A stretch of 58,620 nucleotides of DNA from Bacteroidota bacterium (lineage in GTDB: Bacteria; Bacteroidota; Bacteroidia; Chitinophagales; Chitinophagaceae): assembly GCA_023418315.1 (NCBI GenBank), contig JAEZZY010000074.1:1-58620 (forward strand), read 5' to 3'. The first letter of the stretch is position 1, and every line of letters starts with the position of its first letter. The notes under the pieces are model-generated. The model ran no database searches. It worked only from the letters and a program-made list of their open reading frames with translations, and was not told the origin of the DNA. Of the stretch, positions 25,698 to 34,055 are shown in pieces. Position numbers and translations under genes: made by a program.

Positions 25698-25964
25698 TCA
25701 AGCACGGTAAGCCATTTCTTCTATATCATCCAGAATGGCTAATACTTTTTTCCGTGCATCGTCTGTGAGTCCGTTTATATTTTTATTGAGGTACTGACGA
25801 AGGTCTTCCAGTTCGGCCTCGGTACGTCCCAATAATTTATCCAGTTTGCCTTTCCATTTTCCTGCGTTGTCGGCCAGTTGCTCGCGGGTATGTTCTCCCG
25901 TATCGGGTGCCAGCAGCAGTCCTGCGGCTAATCCTACTACTAATCCTGTTAAAAACTTAGACAT
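25698..25964 (-). CDS. YtxH-domain protein
   Basis: 88 aa. A short hydrophobic glycine-rich N-terminus (FLTGLVVGLAAGLLLAPDTG) is followed by an amphipathic helical tail, the YtxH layout. Such proteins are small, membrane-anchored and stress-linked, with no known biochemical role. It lies 34 bp after the small lipoprotein gene, probably one operon. Confidence 0.85.
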   Translation of the reverse strand: MSKFLTGLVVGLAAGLLLAPDTGEHTREQLADNAGKWKGKLDKLLGRTEAELEDLRQYLNKNINGLTDDARKKVLAILDDIEEMAYRA

Positions 25965-25998
25965 AGTTTTCTGTTTTTTTTATGGTTAATGAACTTGT

Positions 25999-26166
25999 TT
26001 ATTTTCTTTTCATCAAAAAAGCGATCAATGCAATTAAAGCCACCACACCCAGCACACCCACCCATACGCCGGCTTTAAAAATATCCCCTATCAATTCGCA
26101 GCCGCTTAGCAAAAACAAAAGACCGGAAAGCAAGGCAATTAATTGAAGTTGTACAAATGGTTTCAT
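25999..26166 (-). CDS. small lipoprotein with C-terminal membrane helix
   Basis: 55 aa from the ATG at 26166; a longer reading frame to 26244 puts charged residues before the signal. LLFLLSGCELIGDIFKAG is a lipobox, followed by one membrane helix (VLGVVALIALIAFL) and MKRK. Short proteins of this shape are common in Bacteroidota and often carry a spurious phosphatidate cytidylyltransferase name; this one has no enzyme domain. Confidence 0.7.
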   Translation of the reverse strand: MKPFVQLQLIALLSGLLFLLSGCELIGDIFKAGVWVGVLGVVALIALIAFLMKRK

Positions 26167-26300
26167 AGGCAATGAGTCGTTAAAACCGTGCCATGAAAGC
26201 ATTCTTGTTTTCCCGTTTCTTCCCCATTCTCTTTTTTGTACCAACGCTATAATGATTATTTTGCTACCGCAATCTTTTAGTCATTAATCTGTAAATACGG

Positions 26301-26897
26301 ATGAAACGTTTACGAGACGGAACTACACACCGGCCGAATTGGGACAAGCAAATCCTTACCGATTTATCCTATATCAAACAGCATCTGCGCTACCCTATGC
26401 GCCTGCGCGTCCTCACTCCTATCGTCTTTTGGATTGTTTTTTCCCTATTAGTAGGGGGAATTATTTTATCCTCCATGTTAGAGAAAAATTTTTCACCTGT
26501 ATTCCTTTTCTCCTTTATACCCCTCCTCTTGCCGTGCATGATTATCCTCCGGTATGTTCGTTCGCTGCGGTTTGCTAAAGTGCAAACGCCCTATACACTT
26601 GCCGAAAACATGGCGATTCTGGAGCGGTTTCTAAAAGCCCATCATCTTCTTATTTTCCGACATCCCCAAGCGCCGGAAGTATTTCAGATCCTCAGCAAAG
26701 ACATCAGCGTCGGCAAGGAAGAGCGGGAAATCATGATTTTTATAGCCGATGATTACCGTGTATTGGTCAATAGCCAGTTTACCCAAGCCGGATGGAGCCT
26801 GCCGCAGGGAAAAAGTCATGTGAACCAAATGTGCCAAAGCCTCTTGCACTACATGAAACGGGCATATAACACCACCGGTTTACAACGAAATTTCTGA
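26301..26897 (+). CDS. conserved membrane protein, unknown function
   Basis: 198 aa. A basic N-terminus, then two membrane helices (~40-62 and ~70-88: LFSFIPLLLPCMIILRY), then a soluble C-terminal half (HHLLIFRHPQAPEVFQILSK, EREIMIFIADDYRVLVNSQF). No recognised motif. It is followed 14 bp later by the next gene, although that gene has its own -7 box. Confidence 0.75.
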   Translation: MKRLRDGTTHRPNWDKQILTDLSYIKQHLRYPMRLRVLTPIVFWIVFSLLVGGIILSSMLEKNFSPVFLFSFIPLLLPCMIILRYVRSLRFAKVQTPYTLAENMAILERFLKAHHLLIFRHPQAPEVFQILSKDISVGKEEREIMIFIADDYRVLVNSQFTQAGWSLPQGKSHVNQMCQSLLHYMKRAYNTTGLQRNF

Positions 26898-26911
26898 CGT
26901 AGCTTTGCAGC

Positions 26912-27436
26912 ATGATACCTACCAAGCAAGTAGCCGATTTGATCCCTTCGGATTTTGCAGATCATTCAAAAATATGGATATTCCAAGGCAGCCGTCCGTT
27001 TATCGAAAAAGAACAAAAAGAAATAGACGAGCAGTTGCATCATTTCTATGAACAATGGGAAGCACACGGCGCTCCTGTAAAAGGCTGGGCAAAGCTCTTG
27101 TTTAACCAGTTTATAGTAGTGATGGCGGATGATGACGTAACCCACGTAAGCGGATGCAGTACGGATAGCATGATGCGCGTGATAAAAAGCCTGGAGCGGC
27201 AATACAGCGTGAATTTCTTCGACCGGATGACGGTTACTTTTTTAAAAAATGACAAAGCGGAGATGCTCCCCTTCCATCAGGTGCAATACGCGCTGGACAA
27301 TGGCTATCTTACGGAAGACAGTTTAACCTTCAACAATATTGCCACTACCAAACAAGAATTGCTGGAGCGCTGGCTGGTTCCTTTAAAACAGAGCTGGATG
27401 GCAGAACGACTTAGCTTTCCCGCTAAAGCGATGTAA
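26912..27436 (+). CDS. conserved Bacteroidota protein, often misnamed ABC ATPase
   Basis: 174 aa, soluble. Conserved-looking blocks are DHSKIWIFQGSRPFIEKEQK, HGAPVKGWAKLLFNQFIVVM and VSGCSTDSMMRVIKSLE. Homologues are often labelled ABC transporter ATPase, but no Walker A or signature motif is present, so that label is wrong. A perfect -7 box TAGCTTTG (26900-26907) ends 4 nt before the ATG, suggesting a leaderless or nearly leaderless mRNA. The last 14 bp overlap the convergent gene. Confidence 0.8.
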   Translation: MIPTKQVADLIPSDFADHSKIWIFQGSRPFIEKEQKEIDEQLHHFYEQWEAHGAPVKGWAKLLFNQFIVVMADDDVTHVSGCSTDSMMRVIKSLERQYSVNFFDRMTVTFLKNDKAEMLPFHQVQYALDNGYLTEDSLTFNNIATTKQELLERWLVPLKQSWMAERLSFPAKAM

Positions 27437-28118
27437 GATAAGGGATCAATTCCCACGGCGCACGGGATTCACGAATGGGGCAACTCCAGAATGAACGATG
27501 CGTGGCAGAAAATGTCCATGTGCGGCGGGATGCAGGCAGTTTGTTGATTTTTTCCACCAGCATAGGCTTCTCCATCCATCCTACTAAATAGGTGGATTGC
27601 CTATAAGCCCTTGCCAAAAGTGCATCATAGAGATAGCAAATGTCGGTGCTTTCCAAATCAATAGGTTGCGCAGCCAGCCAGGTATCTTTGGCATTTCGTT
27701 TTTGCCGGTAAACGATTTGTACATGCACATCGCCGCGCAGGTCTTCTATCTTTTCTTCCCGTTTAATGAGCTTGATGTCTCTTTTTTGAACGGCATTCTC
27801 GAGGGTTTTATCGGTATCGGGAATGAGGGAGGTTTTCAATTCGATAATTTTTCCTTTGTATAGGAAATCAATATCCACACTGTCTTCTTCGGGTACTACA
27901 TTTCTGCGGTCTATTACAATATCGTTTTCGGCAAGCCATTTGGCAATGGCATATTCGCCCACATAGCCCCGCAAAAGGCAGTCGAATTGTATGTTGGGAT
28001 GACGGGGACGTATATTATCCAGCTTGGAAATACTTATTCGTTCTTTTACATTTTTGATAATGTTGATGATTTCCGCTTCGGAAAGAGGAAGATGAAGAAT
28101 CTCTTTTTGGGGTTTCAT
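27423..28118 (-). CDS. PD-(D/E)XK-like nuclease-fold protein
   Basis: 231 aa from the ATG at 28118; a TTG two codons upstream is less likely. EYAIAKWLAENDIVI then DSVDIDFLYKGKIIELKTSL give the E, D and ExK (here ELK) arrangement of PD-(D/E)XK nucleases; a Cys-poor C-terminal part follows. It could be a stand-alone restriction-like or repair nuclease; no methylase is nearby. The family is not recognised beyond the fold. It is convergent with, and overlaps by 14 bp, the 26912-27436 gene. Confidence 0.6.
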   Translation of the reverse strand: MKPQKEILHLPLSEAEIINIIKNVKERISISKLDNIRPRHPNIQFDCLLRGYVGEYAIAKWLAENDIVIDRRNVVPEEDSVDIDFLYKGKIIELKTSLIPDTDKTLENAVQKRDIKLIKREEKIEDLRGDVHVQIVYRQKRNAKDTWLAAQPIDLESTDICYLYDALLARAYRQSTYLVGWMEKPMLVEKINKLPASRRTWTFSATHRSFWSCPIRESRAPWELIPYLTSL

Positions 28119-28142
28119 AGGCAATAGGGTTGCTATAAAGAT

Positions 28143-28182
28143 AAAAAAAGAGCAACACCCACATAGGAAGTTGCTCTTTTAT
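28143..28182 (-). terminator. terminator of the isomerase gene
   Basis: AAAAGAGCAAC (28146-28156) pairs perfectly with GTTGCTCTTTT (28170-28180); a TTTTTTT run follows on the minus strand. It separates the isomerase gene from the nuclease-like gene. Confidence 0.85.
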
Positions 28183-28203
28183 TTTTTCATCCGTCCTTCT
28201 GCC

Positions 28204-29187
28204 CTACACTTTCGCCAGCTCGCCTTTCAGAAAATCAATTACTTTCACCTCGGTATCGTCCATATCACGAGCTTGTGCAAGATACACGGAAACCCAGTCG
28301 GTGAGGTGAACGATATAAAATGCCCGTTCAAAATAAGACTTGCCTTTAGACCATAGCTCGGTGATGTGGGGCGTGTATTTTTTAATCACTTTTTTATTAA
28401 TCTCCATACGCAGTTGCGTGCGTTCATAATCTTCTTTATTGCGAAGAAAAACCACGGCACGGGAAGCATCTTTATCACGCCATCCTACCAGTTCATTATG
28501 ATTCATTTCCGGCACTACATGATGCCAGCAAAGCATTTTACTGTTTTCATTGATCTGCTGACGAAAACGTACGGCTATGCCTTCAAATTCGGGAGCGGCA
28601 TAGATAATCGGTGTCTTGCCAAGTAGCTTTTTGGTAAGTGCTTTTGCTTGTTTTTGAATGTCTTTTTCTTCGGCATCCAGCAATTTTATGGCAGCATTTA
28701 TTTCTTTTGAAAAATCGGTTTTCAGCAAACCAAAATGCGCTAATATAAACAAGCCCTGCACCAGCGAATAACCCAGGCAAGCACGCGGCGGCATACCTGC
28801 CGGCAGCAGAATACAGTCAAAACCTTTCTTAGCAGCTATATCCGCTATCTTGCCTCCCGATGTTACGCACACGATGGTGGCTTTTGCTTTTATCCCTTGC
28901 TGCATTGCCATCAGGGTTTCTTCCGTATTGCCGGAGTAGGAGCATACAATAAGCAAACTATCTTTACCGATATAGGCAGGCAGGTGATAATCTTTATTGA
29001 CGTTAAACGGAAGGCTCATTTTATCATTCACATAGTTTTGAATAATAGACCCGCCGATACCGCTGCCACCCAGCCCGGTAAGCAGTACATTGGAAAAGGA
29101 GCGTTTTGCTGTCTTGAACTTATAACTTTGTCCTATAATGAGTGATTCGCGAAGTTGTGTTGAAAATGCGGCTACTAATTTTTTCAT
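28204..29187 (-). CDS. bifunctional phosphoglucose/phosphomannose isomerase
   Basis: 327 aa from the ATG at 29187 (MKKLVAAFSTQLRESLIIGQ); the open frame runs further upstream but without family similarity and into the divergent yraN gene. LLTGLGGSGIGGSIIQNYV and IVCSYSGNTEETLMAMQQG form the SIS domain that binds the sugar phosphate. PPRACLGYSLVQGLF, PEFEGIAVRFRQQINENSK and the late HNELVGW histidine region fit the bifunctional archaeal-type enzyme that interconverts glucose-6-P or mannose-6-P with fructose-6-P. Confidence 0.9.
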   Translation of the reverse strand: MKKLVAAFSTQLRESLIIGQSYKFKTAKRSFSNVLLTGLGGSGIGGSIIQNYVNDKMSLPFNVNKDYHLPAYIGKDSLLIVCSYSGNTEETLMAMQQGIKAKATIVCVTSGGKIADIAAKKGFDCILLPAGMPPRACLGYSLVQGLFILAHFGLLKTDFSKEINAAIKLLDAEEKDIQKQAKALTKKLLGKTPIIYAAPEFEGIAVRFRQQINENSKMLCWHHVVPEMNHNELVGWRDKDASRAVVFLRNKEDYERTQLRMEINKKVIKKYTPHITELWSKGKSYFERAFYIVHLTDWVSVYLAQARDMDDTEVKVIDFLKGELAKV

Positions 29188-29208
29188 GGATTGGTTGATT
29201 ATACAAAA

Positions 29209-29565
29209 ATGTTCAAACATACGCAAACAGGCGCAAAAGGGGAACAAATTGCCGTAAACTTTTTGAAAGAAAAAGGTTATGAAATCCTGCACACCAACTG
29301 GCGGCTGGGCAAGAAGGAAATAGACATCATCGCCCTGGTAAACGACATGCTGGTATTTGCCGAAGTAAAAACGCGCAGGAACTTTGATTTCGGCTTTCCC
29401 GAAGAAGCGGTAACACCCGGCAAAGAACGCTATCTGAAAGCCGCAGCAGACGGTTTTCTGGATGCACATCCGCATTATCAAAAAATCCGTTTCGATATCA
29501 TCAGCATTGTATTGAAAAATGAAGAACTTCTCGAATTACGGCATTTTGAAGATGCTTTTTTTTAA
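29209..29565 (+). CDS. YraN/UPF0102 endonuclease-like protein
   Basis: 118 aa from the ATG at 29209; a TTG at 29191 would add six residues. GAKGEQIAVNFLKEKGYEIL, NWRLGKKEIDIIALVNDMLV and FAEVKTRRN are the YraN family blocks, with the D...EVK core of a PD-(D/E)XK nuclease. Members are small, nearly universal and of unclear role, linked to DNA processing. It is divergent from the isomerase gene. Confidence 0.92.
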   Translation: MFKHTQTGAKGEQIAVNFLKEKGYEILHTNWRLGKKEIDIIALVNDMLVFAEVKTRRNFDFGFPEEAVTPGKERYLKAAADGFLDAHPHYQKIRFDIISIVLKNEELLELRHFEDAFF

Positions 29566-29630
29566 CGCTGCACTTAGCATCCCCTGCTTCTAATTTTTAC
29601 CTGTTTGCTTTCATTTTCATTTTCGGGAAA

Positions 29631-29676
29631 AATAAAAGACATTTTTGTCTTTTATTTTAAATTAGTCCTAACTTTG
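29631..29676 (+). promoter_or_regulatory. palindromic operator overlapping the ric promoter
   Basis: A perfect 26-bp inverted repeat at 29631-29656 has arms AATAAAAGACA and TGTCTTTTATT around TTTT. Its right arm contains the -33 TTG (29645-29647), which lies 21 bp before a perfect -7 box TAACTTTG (29669-29676). A bound protein would block the promoter. The context (NO/Fe-S repair genes) suggests an NO- or iron-sulfur-sensing repressor of the Rrf2/NsrR or CRP/FNR type, but the regulator is not in the window. Confidence 0.75.
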
Positions 29677-29702
29677 TACCCTCATTAAAACAAAAAACAA
29701 TC

Positions 29703-30653
29703 ATGGTAACTGTAGAAATACTGGACGTAACACGCATTGAGCCAAAGCTCAAACACCCCACTATCTTCAAACATTTTGACGAACTGGATGCTGGCGAAAG
29801 TTTTATCATTGACAACGACCACGATCCAAAGCCCTTGTACTATCAACTTCTGGGCGAACGCGGCAATATTTTTACCTGGCAATATTTGGAACAAGGACCC
29901 CGCCGCTGGCAGGTGGAAATTGCCAAACGCACCCAGGGCAATAATGGCGAAACCATAGGCGCTATAGCCGCAAAAGATATGCGGAAGGCGGAAGTTTTTA
30001 AGGCAAAAGGAATTGATTATAGTTGCGGTGGCAGCAAAACCTTGAAAGAAGCCGGTGAAGAAGCGGGCATCAGCGAAGAAGAATTGAACACGGCATTGAA
30101 AGAAGCGGAAAACAAACCCCTTTCTGCTTCACAGGATTTTAATAAATGGCCGCTGGATTTCCTTGCCGATTATATCTCCAAAACCCACCACCGCTATATA
30201 AAAGATAATGCGGAAGTCATCAACGGATTGACGGAAAAAGTAGCACAGCATCATGGGCTTAATCACCCCGAACTGAACCGCCTGGCGCAGTCGGTGCCTT
30301 CGTTTCTGCAAAATCTGTTAGCGCATATCACCAAGGAAGAAAAAGTAGCATTCCCGGCAATCCGTGAGGTTATAGCCAAAAAAAATGGCGCTACGGCATC
30401 TTCTTCTCAAGAACCGGAGCTCATCAAACAATCTGCTTTGCTGTTGCAAAAAGAACATGCAATCATGTCGGAAGACCTTGCCTATATCCGCAGGCTTACA
30501 AGCGATTATCAATTGCCGGAAGATGCGTGCAATTCTTATACCTATCTCTACCAAAAACTGGAAGAGATGGAAAACGATTTAAAACAATGTATGCACGTAG
30601 AGAACAATATTCTTTTCCCTAAGGCTATAGCGTTGGAAAAAGAAGAAGCATGA
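29703..30653 (+). CDS. ric: iron-sulfur cluster repair di-iron protein (Ric/ScdA)
   Basis: 316 aa in three parts. Residues 1-76 are a DUF2249 domain. Residues ~85-140 are the ScdA_N/DUF542 domain with the conserved IDYSCGGSKTLKEA cysteine (C108). Residues ~150-312 are a hemerythrin-like di-iron domain (KTHHRYIKDN, LLAHITKEEKVAFPAI, LLQKEHAIMSEDL, CMHVENNILFPKAI). Ric proteins help rebuild Fe-S clusters damaged by nitric oxide or peroxide. The fused DUF2249 part also occurs in the third gene of the operon. The gene lies behind the palindromic operator and starts the operon. Confidence 0.93.
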   Translation: MVTVEILDVTRIEPKLKHPTIFKHFDELDAGESFIIDNDHDPKPLYYQLLGERGNIFTWQYLEQGPRRWQVEIAKRTQGNNGETIGAIAAKDMRKAEVFKAKGIDYSCGGSKTLKEAGEEAGISEEELNTALKEAENKPLSASQDFNKWPLDFLADYISKTHHRYIKDNAEVINGLTEKVAQHHGLNHPELNRLAQSVPSFLQNLLAHITKEEKVAFPAIREVIAKKNGATASSSQEPELIKQSALLLQKEHAIMSEDLAYIRRLTSDYQLPEDACNSYTYLYQKLEEMENDLKQCMHVENNILFPKAIALEKEEA

Positions 30654-30696
30654 GTAAACGGGCTGTTTTAAAAACCCTTATTTCACACAAAAGCTA

Positions 30697-30816
30697 ATGA
30701 AACAAAGAATGAATCCTGCTTGCCCCGCTATTTTTTCCTTTGTTTTACTTTTTGCATGTAGCGTGAAACGATTATATAAAACAGCCCTATATTCTTCAAA
30801 AAAAACAATAGCATGA
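30697..30816 (+). CDS. 39-aa candidate lipoprotein in the NO operon
   Basis: ATG at 30697 reads MKQRMNPACPAIFSFVLLFA followed by C, a short signal peptide with a plausible lipobox (LLFAC), then a basic tail. Its TGA overlaps the next ATG (ATGA at 30813-30816). Its own ATG overlaps the TAA of a 15-codon frame (30650-30697) that itself starts in the ric stop (ATGA). This chain of overlaps suggests translation, but the frame is short. Confidence 0.4.
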   Translation: MKQRMNPACPAIFSFVLLFACSVKRLYKTALYSSKKTIA

Positions 30817-31637
30817 AAATAAACGACCATACCAAAATAGCGGAGCTGATAAAGGCAAACAAAGAAAGCATTAATGCCATAGCCAATGTAGCGCCTCCCT
30901 TGCAACGACTGAAAAACCCCATCCTCCGAAAAGTAATGGCCTCGCGCGTTTCCATTGCCGAAGCCGTGAAAATGGGAGGCTGCACAATCGAGGCTTTTAT
31001 AGCCGCTTTGTTGCCATTGGGTTTTGAGTACGAAAAAACAACGGATGCCGTGCCGGTAACATCCACCCGGCCCACCTGGCTTTCGGGAGCTAAGCAAGAA
31101 ACTATTATCCGCTATGATGTGCGCCCCATTATCGAATCGGGAACCGATCCATTGAAAGCGATTTTAGGAAAATTCAAAGACGTGCCGCCCGGTGGTATCT
31201 TGTGCATCATCAACAGCTTTGTACCTACGCCGCTTATTCATTTGCTCAAACAGCATAAAGCGGAAGACAGCTATGTGGATATGATTTCCGACAAAGAATC
31301 CCATACTTATTTTTTGAAAAAGAAACAGGAAATCGAGCCCCATACGGTACGCGCCGACAAAGTAATTATGGATGACGAAACCTCGTTCCGCACGCTCTAT
31401 GATTCTTTCCCTAAGGATAAAATAAAAGAAACCGATGTGCGTGCTATGGAAATGCCCATGCCGATGCAAACCATCTTAGGCGAGCTAAATGTATTGCCCA
31501 AGGATCATATCCTCTATGTACACCACAAGCGGATACCTGTATATTTGCTGGAAGAGCTTGCAGATAAAAATTATGAAGTGCATATTCATACCGTGGACGA
31601 CAGCAATGTGAAGATGATTCTTTTTGAAAAACAATAA
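30813..31637 (+). CDS. DUF1858 plus double DUF2249 protein
   Basis: 274 aa. Residues ~1-75 (KIAELIKANKESINAIANVA, RVSIAEAVKMGGCTIEAFIA) form a DUF1858-type helical domain. Residues ~95-170 (RYDVRPIIESGTDPLKAILG) and ~205-272 (DVRAMEMPMPMQTILGELNV) are two DUF2249 domains. DUF2249 proteins are TusA/SirA-like small folds and often occur near hemerythrin, nitrite or NO genes. Biochemistry is unknown; an electron- or sulfur-transfer role is a guess. Confidence 0.85.
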   Translation: MKINDHTKIAELIKANKESINAIANVAPPLQRLKNPILRKVMASRVSIAEAVKMGGCTIEAFIAALLPLGFEYEKTTDAVPVTSTRPTWLSGAKQETIIRYDVRPIIESGTDPLKAILGKFKDVPPGGILCIINSFVPTPLIHLLKQHKAEDSYVDMISDKESHTYFLKKKQEIEPHTVRADKVIMDDETSFRTLYDSFPKDKIKETDVRAMEMPMPMQTILGELNVLPKDHILYVHHKRIPVYLLEELADKNYEVHIHTVDDSNVKMILFEKQ

Positions 31638-31649
31638 AAGCAATTCGGG

Positions 31650-32915
31650 TTGGCAGACATCAACATAGGGAAATCGCCGCCCAACAGCGCGATTCTTCCG
31701 TTTTATGCTACGGGAGCGATTGCTTTCTGGCTACTGTGCCTCATGCTGCTGCTGAATACGGATAGCCTTACCGTTCATTATTTCAATCCGCATCTGCTGG
31801 CTATGGTGCATACGGCGGCACTGGGCTGGGGCACGATGGTTATTTTCGGAGCGGCGCATCAGTTGCTGCCTGTTGTTTGCGAGCGGGATTTGTTCAGTCC
31901 TATGCTGGCTTCTGTTTGCTGGTACAGCCTTACGGCGGGTGTGGCGCTGCTGGTGGTTTCGTTTTGGTATTTCCGACCCGGGTGGGTGATGATGAGTGGG
32001 GGTATCCTCATTGTGCTATCAGCAGGCGCTTATTTTATCAATGCGGTTTTTACCAGTCGTGTTTGCCAACATTATTCTGCCGTGCGTTTGTTTATTGTTA
32101 CATCCTCTGCATGGTTACTGTTTACGGTAGTTATAGGCTTACTGCTCGCCATCAATCTGGGGCATCCTTTTTTCAGTAAAAACCATCTGGACATCCTGAA
32201 ACTCCATGCTCATGCGGGGCTGGCGGGTTGGTTTTTACAATTGATTGCAGGAGTGAGCAGTAAGCTGGTGCCTATGTTCCTGCTGGGAAAATCTGACAAA
32301 GAAAAACTGTTATACGCGGCTTGTGTGTTACAGAATGCAGGGCTGTTCATGTTTTTGGGAGATGGATATTTTTTCGGGATTCATTCTTTCAGAGCTTTGC
32401 TGTATGCGGTAATAGGCATCGCCGGTATCCTATGCTGGCTGCTTTATCTGCATGATGCCTTTCGCCATCGTGTGCGTAAAAACGTAGATGTGCAGATGAA
32501 GAATACCTTTGCTTCGTTTTTATTCCTGGTGATAGCGCTTTTATCCCTGCCGTTTGTTTTGTTTGCGGAAGGCAATCACTGGGCTGTTTTATACGGAACG
32601 CTCCTGTTTATGGGCTGGATAACCGGCATCATTCTGGGGAAAACCTTTAAAACCTTACCTTTCATCGTATGGAACTGGCACTATAAAACACTTTCAGGAA
32701 AAGCAAAAGTACCTTTGCCCAAACAGCTTTACAAGGAGCAATGGGTAACCTGGCAATTCCGGTTTTTTATAGCAGCTATCCTATTGCTTGCCGCAGGTAT
32801 TCTTTCGGGGCAATCCATCATCCTTCGCGCAGCAGCAGCGCTCTGGCTGGCGGTAGCCACGTTGTATTTGTTGAATGTATGGAATGTTTTATTGCATAAA
32901 AAAAAGATACTATAA
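31650..32915 (+). CDS. NnrS-like / heme-copper-like membrane protein
   Basis: 421 aa with about 12 membrane helices. Histidine-rich helices (FNPHLLAMVHTAALGWGTMV, FGAAHQLLPVV, KLHAHAGLAGWFLQLIAGVS) resemble the heme/copper-binding helices of oxidase subunit I and NnrS. NnrS proteins protect against NO. The start is a TTG (31650) giving MADINIGKSPPNSAILPFYA; the next ATG would cut off the first helix. It overlaps the next gene by one base (TAATG). Confidence 0.8.
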   Translation: MADINIGKSPPNSAILPFYATGAIAFWLLCLMLLLNTDSLTVHYFNPHLLAMVHTAALGWGTMVIFGAAHQLLPVVCERDLFSPMLASVCWYSLTAGVALLVVSFWYFRPGWVMMSGGILIVLSAGAYFINAVFTSRVCQHYSAVRLFIVTSSAWLLFTVVIGLLLAINLGHPFFSKNHLDILKLHAHAGLAGWFLQLIAGVSSKLVPMFLLGKSDKEKLLYAACVLQNAGLFMFLGDGYFFGIHSFRALLYAVIGIAGILCWLLYLHDAFRHRVRKNVDVQMKNTFASFLFLVIALLSLPFVLFAEGNHWAVLYGTLLFMGWITGIILGKTFKTLPFIVWNWHYKTLSGKAKVPLPKQLYKEQWVTWQFRFFIAAILLLAAGILSGQSIILRAAAALWLAVATLYLLNVWNVLLHKKKIL

Positions 32916-33241
32916 TGGATATTGCTTTTACCGACCCACATGCTTCCGAAAAAATGAAAGCACAGCAAGCCCTCTACCACGTGATAGACCCTGAACTTTT
33001 TGTGAATGTGATAGACCTGGGCTTGATTTATGATTTGAATCTTGAAAAAAAAGACAACCTTACCGTAACCATGACGCTCTCTACCCCACACTGCCCTATG
33101 GGCGAAGCCATCACCACCGGAGTGCGCAATGCCCTCGAAGCGGTTTTCCCGGAAAAAACAGTAGTGGTGGATCTTACCTTCGACCCGCCCTGGGGATTTG
33201 AAATGCTTACCGAAGAAGGAAGAACACAACTGGGAATGTAA
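32915..33241 (+). CDS. DUF59/MIP18-family Fe-S assembly factor (SufT-like)
   Basis: 108 aa. LYHVIDPELFVNVIDLGLIY and LSTPHCPMGEAITTGVRNAL (with the TPHCP cysteine) and DLTFDPPWGFEM are the DUF59 signature. These proteins help mature Fe-S proteins (SufT, PaaD, MIP18). It is the last gene of the NO/Fe-S repair operon, supporting that role, and ends 3 bp before the convergent birA gene. Confidence 0.92.
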   Translation: MDIAFTDPHASEKMKAQQALYHVIDPELFVNVIDLGLIYDLNLEKKDNLTVTMTLSTPHCPMGEAITTGVRNALEAVFPEKTVVVDLTFDPPWGFEMLTEEGRTQLGM

Positions 33242-33244
33242 TCT

Positions 33245-33997
33245 TTATTTCCATTGCCAATGCAGCTCACCATGCGTATAAAACACCTCCTCCCCACTCG
33301 CTTCCCGCACTTTCAGCTTGCCGTTACGATGCACTTCTAATACCTGTGCCTGCCGGCTGCCTTCCTCATTTGCAAATTCCTGCCATTCGTTTTTTCTGAA
33401 TAAATATTCATTATAACAACGCATTATTTCGTCTGCGCCGGTTTCGGTATTCTTAAAAAAATGATAACGAATCTCATCCCTCAACATAGGAATATCCACG
33501 GTTTTACCCGAAATGGTTTTAAGAGAAGCTGCATAGGGAAGCTCCAGGGCAAATTCGGTTTGCGCCACATTCAGCCCTATACCGATTACGGCATAATTCC
33601 ATTCGCCGCCGCGCAATACATTTTCGATAAGAATGCCGCCTGTCTTTTTGTCATTGATTATAATATCATTCGTCCATTTAATCTTCATATCCTCATCTAT
33701 AGCCATAGCCTCCAGCGCCTGAATCACGCTTATGGCTGCGGCTGCACAAAGAAGGAACTGGTCGTCGATCTTCCATTTGGGCTTGATGATGATGCTCATC
33801 AAAAGGCTTTCGTTATCGCCGCCTTGCCATTTTCTGCCGCGCTGCCCCTTTCCGGCGCTCTGCCGTTGTGCCGTAATGACCAGCCCGTCCTGCGCCGTAT
33901 CGGCATCTATCAGCCGCATGGCATAGTTGTTGGTACTGTCTATCTCGTCAAGTTCTACAATAGGCTTATCAGCTAAAAATTGTGATTTCTGACCCAA
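33245..33997 (-). CDS. birA: biotin-[acetyl-CoA-carboxylase] ligase, monofunctional
   Basis: 250 aa. Activates biotin to biotinyl-AMP and transfers it to carboxylase lysines. DEIDSTNNYAM, QSAGKGQRGRKWQGGDNESL (the GRGxxG biotinyl-AMP loop) and IKWTNDIIINDKKTGGILIE are typical. There is no N-terminal HTH, so it is not a repressor. The only suitable start is a TTG at 33997 (the next ATG is inside the catalytic domain). Confidence 0.92.
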   Translation of the reverse strand: MGQKSQFLADKPIVELDEIDSTNNYAMRLIDADTAQDGLVITAQRQSAGKGQRGRKWQGGDNESLLMSIIIKPKWKIDDQFLLCAAAAISVIQALEAMAIDEDMKIKWTNDIIINDKKTGGILIENVLRGGEWNYAVIGIGLNVAQTEFALELPYAASLKTISGKTVDIPMLRDEIRYHFFKNTETGADEIMRCYNEYLFRKNEWQEFANEEGSRQAQVLEVHRNGKLKVREASGEEVFYTHGELHWQWK

Positions 33998-34006
33998 AAG
34001 TTTCCG

Positions 34007-34014
34007 TATTTTCG
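34007..34014 (+). promoter_or_regulatory. -7 box of rsfS-ftsH
   Basis: TATTTTCG, one mismatch from TAnnTTTG, 41 nt before the TTG start of rsfS and just beyond the divergent birA start. The -33 is not clear. Confidence 0.35.
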
Positions 34015-34055
34015 TAAGCTAATTTTATTTTCCGAACATAAAGATCAAAAACAAT

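Noticed and set aside
29188..29481. Long N-terminal extension of the isomerase (open frame to 29481)
   Set aside because: It overlaps the divergent yraN gene and shows no family similarity; the ATG at 29187 fits.
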